A stretch of 64,000 nucleotides of DNA from Pedobacter cryoconitis (GTDB taxonomy: Bacteria; Bacteroidota; Bacteroidia; Sphingobacteriales; Sphingobacteriaceae). Where the stretch lies: assembly GCF_014200605.1 (NCBI RefSeq), contig NZ_JACHCE010000001.1, positions 496,001 through 560,000 on the forward strand. Direction: 5' to 3'. Below are positions 8,878 to 14,725 of the stretch, piece after piece (position 1 is the stretch's first letter; the number at the start of each line of letters is the position of its first letter). A model generated the notes under the pieces. The model did no database searches. It had not been told where the DNA came from and was given only the letters and a program-made list of their open reading frames with translations. The position numbers were made by a program, and so were the translations under genes.

Positions 8878-9336
8878 ATGAAAAAAACAATCCTTATCTG
8901 CAGCCTCTTTTTGATGATAGCTGGCGCAGCAACAACAGGTTTTGCGCAGACAAAACCACAGGAATTTACTGGTGCAAAAGCTACTTTGAAAAATTATAAA
9001 GCACTTTATATTTTAAATAGCGGAGATGAAAAGAAAATAACCGGTACACTCAGAAACATGAAAAATGCTTTGGAAGATCCCCGTCTGAAAGGAAAACTGG
9101 ATTTAGAGCTGATTGTTTTTGGAGATGGGGTAGCTGTATATGATAAAAATGGAACATTTGAGAAGACTTTAAAAGACCTGCAGGCCAGGGGTGTTTTATT
9201 AGCCCAATGTGAAAACACGATTAAAGAGAGACATATTGAGAAAAGCTCTTTGTTTGATTTTATCAGTTATGTGCCAAGCGGTAATGGAGAAATTATTATC
9301 CGTGAATATCAGGGCTGGGCAGTTGTGCACCCTTAA
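8878..9336 (+). CDS. Secreted DsrE/DsrF-like protein
   Basis: 152 residues. A Sec signal peptide ends near TTGFAQ. The mature part has the DsrE fold pattern: alternating beta strands (KALYILNSGDEKKI, LELIVFGDGVAVYDKNG) and the segment LQARGVLLAQCENTIKERHI. Its Cys at about 111 is where many DsrE-like proteins carry a sulfur-accepting Cys. Cytoplasmic DsrE proteins relay sulfur, but this one is predicted to be periplasmic. It is packed 3 bp after the TsdA-like gene and 12 bp before a binding-protein gene, which suggests a shared role in inorganic sulfur chemistry; that role is inferred. Confidence 0.8.
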   Translation: MKKTILICSLFLMIAGAATTGFAQTKPQEFTGAKATLKNYKALYILNSGDEKKITGTLRNMKNALEDPRLKGKLDLELIVFGDGVAVYDKNGTFEKTLKDLQARGVLLAQCENTIKERHIEKSSLFDFISYVPSGNGEIIIREYQGWAVVHP

Positions 9337-9348
9337 TCTATCTGTAGC

Positions 9349-10269
9349 ATGAAAAAACTTAATACTGTATTTTTAGCTGTAGCCGCTTTGGTTTTGTTTT
9401 CAAACGCGGTTACTGCTCAGGAGTATCGTTTTGATCCCCCCTGGAATACACCTCCCGAAAGTGAAGTTCAGTTTACTGTTCCCGGGGTAGATAATGTACC
9501 TGATTTATTTGGTGATATTAATGATCCTCAGCTTGTTGTGTTTTTTGCAGGGAATCAGTTTATGGTGATTGATGAACTTATTGCTGCATTCAAAAAAGAA
9601 CATCCGCAATATCAGCGGGTATTTGCGGAAACGCTTCCCCCTGGAATTCTGGCCAAACAGATTGCTACAGGAAGTATTGTAATTGGAAATTTGCGGATTA
9701 CGCTAAAACCTGATGTTTATACGGCAGGTAAAAGCAGGATCGACCAGACTCCGGAATGGTTCAGTAAAACGTCTTTATATGCCAGAAATAAACTGGCGAT
9801 TCTGGTGCAGAAAGGGAACCCTAAAAAGGTTAATGGGCTTAAAGATTTAGGGAATAAAACGCTAAGAATAAGTATGCCTAACCCTGATTTTGAAGGGATT
9901 GGTAAAAGGATAGAAGAAGCCTATGTTAAAGCAGGAGGTGAACAGCTGAAAACAGCAGTGATGGAAACCAAGTTAAAAGATAAGACTACATTCCTGACAC
10001 AGATTCATCACCGCCAGTCTCCAATGCGCATTTTGTATGATCAGAGTGACGCTGCCCCTGTTTGGTATAGTGAGGCACATTATCAGCAAATGATTGGCCA
10101 TCCGGTAGCAATGATTGAAATCCCTGAAAAGGAAAATATCCATGCCCAGTATATTGCAGGACAGTTAAAGAATGCACCCCATCCGCAGGCAGCTAAAGAT
10201 TTTATGGACTTTCTGGTTAGCCCGCAGGCAAATGCCATTTATAAGAAGTTTGGATTTGACCTGCCCTAA
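9349..10269 (+). CDS. ModA-like periplasmic anion-binding protein without a permease
   Basis: 306 residues. A signal peptide ends at VTAQ. The fold is a type II periplasmic binding protein: LVVFFAGNQFMVIDELIAAFKKEHP near the N-terminus, KLAILVQKGNPKKVNGLKDL at the domain crossing, and AKDFMDFLVSPQANAIYKKFGFD at the C-terminus, all characteristic of molybdate/sulfate-type binding proteins. No ABC permease or ATPase follows, and a terminator closes the operon. It may therefore sense or deliver a ligand instead of feeding an ABC importer. The TsdA-like and DsrE-like genes in the same operon suggest a sulfur oxyanion ligand; the molybdoenzyme nearby makes molybdate another possibility. Neither is shown. 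Confidence 0.8.
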   Translation: MKKLNTVFLAVAALVLFSNAVTAQEYRFDPPWNTPPESEVQFTVPGVDNVPDLFGDINDPQLVVFFAGNQFMVIDELIAAFKKEHPQYQRVFAETLPPGILAKQIATGSIVIGNLRITLKPDVYTAGKSRIDQTPEWFSKTSLYARNKLAILVQKGNPKKVNGLKDLGNKTLRISMPNPDFEGIGKRIEEAYVKAGGEQLKTAVMETKLKDKTTFLTQIHHRQSPMRILYDQSDAAPVWYSEAHYQQMIGHPVAMIEIPEKENIHAQYIAGQLKNAPHPQAAKDFMDFLVSPQANAIYKKFGFDLP

Positions 10270-10309
10270 TCCGGTTTTAATATCCGGATAGAAATTGCCG
10301 GACTTACAT

Positions 10310-10341
10310 TTTAACGCTGCTTTTTGAAAAGCAGCGTTAAA
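10310..10341. terminator. Bidirectional terminator between the ModA-like and peroxiredoxin genes
   Basis: TTTAACGCTGCTTTT (10310-10324) is the exact complement of AAAAGCAGCGTTAAA (10327-10341). It lies in the 75-bp space between two convergent genes, and T-rich flanks are available in both directions. Confidence 0.8.
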
Positions 10342-10344
10342 TAA

Positions 10345-10923
10345 TTACAAAGCTTTTAGTAAAGCAGTAACAGAAGCTCTTTTCTTAAAATCTTTATCAA
10401 AATGTACATAAGTAATCTTACCTGTACGGTCAATGATATAAGTTGCAGGAACCGGAAGTACATGATCTGAATTTCCATTATTTTTATTCAGGTCTACCCC
10501 ATATCCTTTATATTTTTCTACCTGACCTTCGTCCATGACGAATTTTACATCGTAGGCATCCATAATTTTGTAACCTTTGTCCTGTATAATAGAGAAAGAA
10601 GCGTGGGTTTTTTCTATGGTCTTGTTAATATTATCACCGGTTTCTGGAGTCACACCAATTACATAAGCTCCTTTCGCTGTTAATTGCTGAAGGGAATCCT
10701 GTAGTTGTTTGATATGTAAATTACAATAAGGACACCATTGACCGCGGTAAAAAAATAGCACAACTGCCTGGTGAGATTTCAAAATTCGGGTGAGATTGAT
10801 GGATTTTCCAGTATTATCTTTTGCAGTAAACTCAGGTGCTTTCATCCCGGTTTTAAGTCCGCTTTGTGCAGCTACCGTTAATGTAAAGAGCAATCCAATG
10901 CCTATAAGTACTAGTTTTTTCAT
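10345..10923 (-). CDS. Secreted AhpC/TSA-type peroxiredoxin-like thiol protein
   Basis: 192 residues with a signal peptide (MKKLVLIGIGLLFTLTVAAQ). The AhpC/TSA domain shows GMKAPEFTAKDNTGK, then VVLFFYRGQWCPYC with Cys64 and Cys67, and PVPATYIIDRTGKITYVHFD near the C-terminus. The CxxC at the peroxidatic position, with no typical 2-Cys resolving site, fits the PRX-like2 group. It probably reduces peroxides or other oxidants in the periplasm. It lies downstream of the Met-rich peptide gene on the same strand, with a strong hairpin and only about 27 bp of further sequence before its start. Readthrough from the oxidative-stress ECF promoter is therefore plausible. Confidence 0.85.
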   Translation of the reverse strand: MKKLVLIGIGLLFTLTVAAQSGLKTGMKAPEFTAKDNTGKSINLTRILKSHQAVVLFFYRGQWCPYCNLHIKQLQDSLQQLTAKGAYVIGVTPETGDNINKTIEKTHASFSIIQDKGYKIMDAYDVKFVMDEGQVEKYKGYGVDLNKNNGNSDHVLPVPATYIIDRTGKITYVHFDKDFKKRASVTALLKAL

Positions 10924-10949
10924 CAGTTTAAATGATTTAAATGATAATG

Positions 10950-10992
10950 AAGCGCGGGTTATTTCCTGGTTTTCAGAAAATAACCCGCGCTT
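10950..10992. other. 15-bp perfect hairpin between the Met-rich peptide and peroxiredoxin genes
   Basis: AAGCGCGGGTTATTT (10950-10964) pairs fully with AAATAACCCGCGCTT (10978-10992) around a 13-base loop. It begins about 12 nt after the stop of the Met-rich peptide gene. In that gene's direction (minus) the hairpin is not followed by a T-run, so it looks more like an attenuator or mRNA-stabilising element than a complete terminator. On the plus strand it is followed by TTAAATTG. Confidence 0.6.
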
Positions 10993-11003
10993 TAAATTGT
11001 GAA

Positions 11004-11381
11004 TTACATTTTACTGTTTGCGTCTTTTGACATTTTAGAAGTACCCATTTTGCTGTCTGACATTTTGGAAGGAGCCATTTTGCCCGCAGGCTCCATTTTA
11101 TCCATTTTGCCTGCAGGAGCCATCTTATCCATTTTCTTTGTGCCCATTTTGCTGCCTGACATTTTAGATGGGGCCATCTTGTCCATTTTCTTCGTACCCA
11201 TTTTACTACCTGACATTTTAGAAGGCGCCATTTTACTCATTTTATGACCTGCCATTTTTGAGGTGTCATTTTGTAATGGGGACTCTGCTGCTTTAGCCGG
11301 AGTATTAATTGCGAAACCGAATACGATTACAGCTGCCAGGATACTTTTAGATAGGTTTGATTTGAAATTCTGAGTTTTCAT
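11004..11381 (-). CDS. Secreted methionine/lysine-rich repeat peptide (MXKDX/MrpX-like)
   Basis: 125 residues. A Sec signal peptide of about 31 residues ends TPAKA. The mature part of about 94 residues contains 18 methionines, and every one follows a lysine (KM). It is built from short units such as APSKM, SGSKM, GTKKM and DKM. An 18-residue unit (52-69) is repeated exactly at 70-87, while the 54-bp DNA copies (11175-11228 and 11121-11174) differ at wobble sites, so the protein repeat is under selection. No aromatic residues or cysteines occur after the signal. This matches the class of Met-rich periplasmic peptides (MrpX, pentapeptide MXKDX proteins) that act as sacrificial methionine pools. 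Metal binding by Met is another possibility. It has its own ECF-type promoter. Confidence 0.85.
   Translation of the reverse strand: MKTQNFKSNLSKSILAAVIVFGFAINTPAKAAESPLQNDTSKMAGHKMSKMAPSKMSGSKMGTKKMDKMAPSKMSGSKMGTKKMDKMAPAGKMDKMEPAGKMAPSKMSDSKMGTSKMSKDANSKM
11121..11228 (-). repeat. Two 54-bp tandem repeats inside the Met-rich peptide gene
   Basis: The copies at 11175-11228 and 11121-11174 encode identical 18-residue units (APSKM SGSKM GTKKM DKM). At the DNA level they differ only at a handful of mostly third-codon positions, such as tta/ttg, ttt/ttc and gtg/gta. This points to an old duplication kept by protein-level selection. Confidence 0.85.
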
Positions 11382-11410
11382 ATTTTTAAGATTTGTTATT
11401 GTTTCCCTCT

Positions 11411-11440
11411 TAGTCGCTAAACAAAAACAAACCTTACAAA
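11411..11440 (-). promoter_or_regulatory. ECF-type promoter of the Met-rich peptide gene
   Basis: On the minus strand TTTGTAAGG (11440-11432) is followed by 15 bases and CGACTA (11416-11411). The same two blocks at the same spacing precede the ECF sigma gene and the DUF1223 gene. The start codon is 29 bp downstream. The -35 block begins 5 bp after the stop codon of the anti-sigma gene. Confidence 0.75.
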
Positions 11441-11445
11441 ATATT

Positions 11446-11721
11446 TTAATTTTTATCTAATTCTTCTTCAATACGTTCCTGAAGCTTCTTTTTATAGTCA
11501 TCGTCCAGCCTGATCTCTCTGGGTTGTGCCGAATGAAAAAGCTCATGTACCATTCGGTTAATGCCAATACTTTGTTTTTGAAATAATCTGCAAAAAGAGC
11601 ACCCTGTCAGGTGAATGCGTAATTCTATTTTCTCTCTTACAGTTAAAGCCGTTAATTGTTTCTTCTCAATAAGAAAAGTAGCCTTTCTGCAATTGTATAT
11701 TATATTCTTTAGCTCATTCAT
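11446..11721 (-). CDS. Soluble zinc-binding anti-sigma factor (ZAS, RsrA-like)
   Basis: 91 residues with no membrane segment. The motif HLTGCSFC gives the HxxxCxxC zinc site at His37, Cys41 and Cys44. A fourth ligand candidate, Cys11, sits in an N-terminal helix. These four positions equal those I recall for RsrA, the thiol-disulfide switch anti-sigma factor of Streptomyces, where oxidation expels zinc and frees the sigma factor. The C-terminal third is highly charged (QERIEEELDKN). It starts 4 bp after the stop of the ECF sigma gene, as expected for a cognate pair. A role as redox sensor is inferred. Confidence 0.85.
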   Translation of the reverse strand: MNELKNIIYNCRKATFLIEKKQLTALTVREKIELRIHLTGCSFCRLFQKQSIGINRMVHELFHSAQPREIRLDDDYKKKLQERIEEELDKN

Positions 11722-11725
11722 ATCT

Positions 11726-12328
11726 TTAAGTCCAGTTTTTTTGGAGACAAGCTCTCAGGTTAAGTTTAGCCCGGTGAATAATCACCCAGAAATTTGATGG
11801 GCTGACCTTTAACTCAGCACAGATAAGATCTGTAGTCTCATCATCCATATGTTTCATCGTAAAAACAGATAACCACAATGCCGGGAGCTTTTGCATACAT
11901 TTTTGTAAAATAGAATTAAGCTCTTTACTCATTAATGGATCATGTTCTTCAATACCGAATGCCTGGGGCCGGTGTGTTTTATTCCAGTGTCCGTCAGTTG
12001 CATCAAAAAAATCCTGGTCCTGTGGTTCTGCGTCTAAACTGGTTGTTATTTTGTTCAGTCCTGATGACTTTTTACGGTAAACATCTATCACCTTATTCTT
12101 TAATATAGAAGTTAGCCAGGTCCGTTCAGAACTTCTTCCCTCAAATTTATCTATACGTTCCAGTGCAGCCAGAAAGGTTTCCTGAACAAGGTCCCTTGCC
12201 TGTTCTTCATCATTGATCCGGGTAATTGCATAACTGAACAGATAATCTGCATGATTTTCAACCCAACGGGTAGGATCAATTACCGGAGGCTCTGTGACCG
12301 GTATTTCTTCGCTTTTATAATTTGACAT
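11726..12328 (-). CDS. ECF sigma factor (TIGR02943-like) controlling the redox island
   Basis: 200 residues. Region 2 is visible in HADYLFSYAITRINDEEQARDLVQETFLAALERIDKFEGRSSERTWLTSILKNKVIDVYRKK. Region 4 is visible in ILQKCMQKLPALWLSVFTMKHMDDETTDLICAELKVSPSNFWVIIHRAKLNLRACL. The SNFWVIIHRAK motif and the long linker fit the TIGR02943 family of ECF sigma factors. The gene is followed by a zinc anti-sigma gene. Its own promoter carries the same bipartite motif found before the Met-rich peptide and DUF1223 genes, which implies positive autoregulation. It directs RNA polymerase to stress genes once released from the anti-sigma factor. Confidence 0.92.
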   Translation of the reverse strand: MSNYKSEEIPVTEPPVIDPTRWVENHADYLFSYAITRINDEEQARDLVQETFLAALERIDKFEGRSSERTWLTSILKNKVIDVYRKKSSGLNKITTSLDAEPQDQDFFDATDGHWNKTHRPQAFGIEEHDPLMSKELNSILQKCMQKLPALWLSVFTMKHMDDETTDLICAELKVSPSNFWVIIHRAKLNLRACLQKNWT

Positions 12329-12347
12329 CCGATAGGTTAAAATAAAG

Positions 12348-12377
12348 TAGTCGTGTCTCCCGGATAATCCTTACAAA
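12348..12377 (-). promoter_or_regulatory. ECF-type autoregulated promoter of the sigma factor gene
   Basis: On the minus strand TTTGTAAGG (12377-12369) is followed by 15 bases and CGACTA (12353-12348), identical in both blocks and spacing to the promoter of the Met-rich peptide gene. The ATG at 12328 is 19 bp beyond the -10 block. Confidence 0.75.
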
Positions 12378-12400
12378 TTATTTAAATTTATTGTAAGGAT
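12367..12400. repeat. Perfect inverted repeat formed by two back-to-back ECF -35 elements
   Basis: ATCCTTACAA (12367-12376) and TTGTAAGGAT (12391-12400) are exact reverse complements with a 14-bp AT-only spacer. Each arm is the -35 block of one divergent promoter, so the repeat is explained by two facing ECF promoters. A dyad-binding repressor at the same place is not excluded. Confidence 0.7.
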
Positions 12401-12419
12401 TGCCAGTTCTAACCGACAA
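12390..12419 (+). promoter_or_regulatory. ECF-type promoter of the DUF1223/cytochrome b/molybdoenzyme operon
   Basis: TTGTAAGG (12391-12398) followed by 15 bases and CGACAA (12414-12419), the same arrangement as the two minus-strand promoters with one change in the -10 block. The ATG at 12449 is 29 bp downstream. Confidence 0.72.
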
Positions 12420-12448
12420 ACAAGGAAAACTTACCTAAAAATATTAAA

Positions 12449-13234
12449 ATGAAAGCAATTAAAATATTTTTTCTTTTAGGTTGCCTTACCTTGGGAACAG
12501 CAATACTTAAACAGGGCTATGCAGCTATTGATCGGGATCAGCTCAGCAGGAAGAAATTAGTACCTGATCCTGTTAAAGGGTTTGCCTTTATCGAACTGTT
12601 TACTTCAGAAGGATGTTCAAGCTGTCCGCCTGCCGATGAGCTTATTGTCAGGATAAATAAGGAAAGTGAGGGGCTGCCCGTTTATATTTTGGCATTTCAT
12701 GTCGATTACTGGAACCGTTTGGGCTGGAAAGACGTATATAGTGATGCAACGTATACAAAAAGACAGCAGCAATATGCTGGCTGGTTAAATCTAAGCTCGG
12801 TTTATACCCCTCAGATTGTTGTTAATGGTCAAAAGGAGTTTGTAGGTTCAGAAGAAAATACACTTCGCAATGCGATTAAGTATAGTTTACAGAAGCCAGT
12901 CACAGCAAAACTGGAACTTAACGAAGTAAAAACAGATAAAGGGCAGATTAATCTGCATTATAAAACGGAAGGAGCTGATCAGCATACCTCTTTATTTTTG
13001 GCAATTGTGCAGCTTAACGCACAAACTAAAGTTAAAAGGGGCGAAAATGGTGGCCATACCTTATCACATATTCAATTGGTACGTCAGTTAAAACGGATTT
13101 CCCTAAAAGATGAAAATGCTGGTACAGCCAGTATTGAACTGCCAAAAGATCCAGATCCCGGAAAAGTGGAGCTGGTTGCTTTTTTACAAAATGATACTGA
13201 CGGTAAAATTATTGCAGCAACTCAATACAAATGA
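12449..13234 (+). CDS. DUF1223 secreted thioredoxin-like protein
   Basis: 261 residues. A signal peptide (MKAIKIFFLLGCLTLGTAIL) leads to the DUF1223 signature FIELFTSEGCSSCPPADELI with a CSSC pair at Cys56 and Cys59. HVDYWNRLGWKDVYSDATYTKRQQQYA and TPQIVVNGQKEFVGS, also typical of the family, follow. The fold is thioredoxin-like and a periplasmic thiol-redox task is likely, although no enzymatic role is established to my knowledge. It is the first gene after an ECF-type promoter, and its stop overlaps the start of the cytochrome b gene by 4 bp (ATGA), indicating translational coupling. Confidence 0.87.
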   Translation: MKAIKIFFLLGCLTLGTAILKQGYAAIDRDQLSRKKLVPDPVKGFAFIELFTSEGCSSCPPADELIVRINKESEGLPVYILAFHVDYWNRLGWKDVYSDATYTKRQQQYAGWLNLSSVYTPQIVVNGQKEFVGSEENTLRNAIKYSLQKPVTAKLELNEVKTDKGQINLHYKTEGADQHTSLFLAIVQLNAQTKVKRGENGGHTLSHIQLVRQLKRISLKDENAGTASIELPKDPDPGKVELVAFLQNDTDGKIIAATQYK

Positions 13235-13956
13235 AAGTCATCCAAGAAAAACATCCTTTAGCAATACGCTGGACACACTGGGTTAATTTTCCTATACTGA
13301 TGATTATGATCTGGAGCGGTCTGCTGATCTATTGGGCAAACGATATCTATTCCATCACAATCTTTGGTTATACTTTTGTACACTTCTTCCCGGATTGGTT
13401 TTATCAGTGGCTTCATATACCGCAGCGTTTAGCCGAAGGAATGGCATTTCATTTCTTGTTTATGTGGTTTTTTACCCTGAATGGGATTTTCTATGTGCTT
13501 TATACGCTGATTTCCGGAGAATGGAGGCTTTTACTGCCTAACCGGCATTCTTTTAAAGAAGCCTGGCAAGTACTTTTACATGATCTTCATATCAGGAAAA
13601 TGGTTCCCCCGCAAAAAAAGTATAATGCAGCACAGCGAATTGCCTACACAGCTATTATTGTGATGGGTTTTGGGTCAGTGATTACAGGACTTGCAATTTA
13701 TAAACCTGTTCAGTTTTACTGGCTGACCTGGTTATGCGGAGGTTATCATTTAGCAAGGATCTTTCATTTTGCACTCACTATTGGTTATGTCCTGTTCTTT
13801 ATTATTCACATTGTACAGGTCATACTGGCAGGATGGAATAATTTCAGAGCTGTTGTATCTGGCTTTGAAGTTAAAGAAGAACCAGCTGCGGTTATTGAAA
13901 TCAGAACTCCGGTCGTTGTCAAACAAAAAAAAGCAAATGGCAAAAAAACTAAGTAG
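13231..13956 (+). CDS. Membrane cytochrome b (b561/Ni-Fe hydrogenase b-type family), electron donor to the molybdoenzyme
   Basis: 241 residues with about four to five membrane helices. The start RWTHWVNFPILMIMIWSGLLIYW and the later HIPQRLAEGMAFHFLFMWFF and YHLARIFHFALTIGYVLFFIIHIVQVILAGW contain the paired histidines that bind haem b in the PF01292 family. The C-terminal tail is basic and lies in the cytoplasm. It overlaps DUF1223 by 4 bp and the molybdoenzyme by 20 bp. It probably carries quinol electrons to that periplasmic enzyme, the task done by the unrelated-looking MsrQ/YedZ in the MsrPQ system. Confidence 0.87.
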   Translation: MKVIQEKHPLAIRWTHWVNFPILMIMIWSGLLIYWANDIYSITIFGYTFVHFFPDWFYQWLHIPQRLAEGMAFHFLFMWFFTLNGIFYVLYTLISGEWRLLLPNRHSFKEAWQVLLHDLHIRKMVPPQKKYNAAQRIAYTAIIVMGFGSVITGLAIYKPVQFYWLTWLCGGYHLARIFHFALTIGYVLFFIIHIVQVILAGWNNFRAVVSGFEVKEEPAAVIEIRTPVVVKQKKANGKKTK

Positions 13957-14725
13957 TGCACAGCTCCAGGAGCTGGCTATTGAAAAGAAAATCAAAAGAC
14001 GTAATTTCATCTCCTTTTCTGCTTTTTTTATTGGGGCAGGTGCTGCTTTTGGTGGCTGGAAGTGGCTTTACAACTCACCCCAGGAAACAGCTGGTATTAC
14101 AGCAGGAACACGTCAGCCGTTAAGAAGAGCGCTCAATAAGACAGAATTGTTTTTCAGGAGAATTTTTAGCAATGACCATGTTGTGAAAACTTATCCTAAA
14201 GAGAGGGCCGCAAAAGTAGTGCGGGTGAACAGTGATATTGGCATGAGTACAGACAATTTCAATGCAGCCAACTGGCAGTTATCGGTGGTTAAAAAGAACG
14301 GTCATGTATTGAAAATCGGGATTGAAGAAATTAGAGCGTTGCCTAAAACAGAAATTGTATACGACTTTAAATGTGTGGAAGGCTGGGATCAGATACAGCA
14401 TTGGGCAGGTTTGAGGTTTGTTGATTTTATGGCGCATTACGGATTGCAGGAACAGGCGGAAATGGAATATGTAGGAATGGAAACACCTGATGGAGCATAT
14501 TATGTAGGTCTGGATATGGAGAGTGCTTTACACCCGCAAACCTTGCTGGCTTATGAAATGAATGATCAGCCCATTGCAGAAGTACATGGCGCACCCCTTC
14601 GGCTTATTATTCCGGTAAAGTATGGGATTAAAAACCTAAAAAGAATCGGGACTATAAATTTCAGTAATCAGCGGCCACGCGATTACTGGGCAGAACAAGG
14701 TTATGATTATTATTCTGGTCTTTAA
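13937..14725 (+). CDS. Sulfite-oxidase-family molybdopterin oxidoreductase (MsrP/YedY-like)
   Basis: 262 residues from the ATG at 13937, which overlaps the end of the cytochrome b gene by 20 bp; a longer in-frame start lies inside that gene and is unlikely. A twin-arginine leader (KKIKRRNFISFSAFFIGAGAAFGGW) predicts Tat export of a cofactor-loaded protein. The Mo-ligating cysteine is Cys146 in DFKCVEGWDQIQHWAGLRFVDFM. ETPDGAYYVGLDMESALHPQTLLAYEMN and GAPLRLIIPVKYGIKNLKRI follow, as in the oxidoreductase molybdopterin-binding domain. MsrP reduces methionine sulfoxide in periplasmic proteins. The co-regulated Met-rich peptide makes that reaction attractive here, though sulfite oxidation is the other family activity. 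Confidence 0.87.
   Translation: MAKKLSSAQLQELAIEKKIKRRNFISFSAFFIGAGAAFGGWKWLYNSPQETAGITAGTRQPLRRALNKTELFFRRIFSNDHVVKTYPKERAAKVVRVNSDIGMSTDNFNAANWQLSVVKKNGHVLKIGIEEIRALPKTEIVYDFKCVEGWDQIQHWAGLRFVDFMAHYGLQEQAEMEYVGMETPDGAYYVGLDMESALHPQTLLAYEMNDQPIAEVHGAPLRLIIPVKYGIKNLKRIGTINFSNQRPRDYWAEQGYDYYSGL

Noticed and set aside
10999..11247. An 82-codon plus-strand frame across the Met-rich peptide gene
   Set aside because: It is the antisense shadow of the repeats (Leu/Ile/Pro-rich periodic sequence) with no signal peptide and no upstream promoter.
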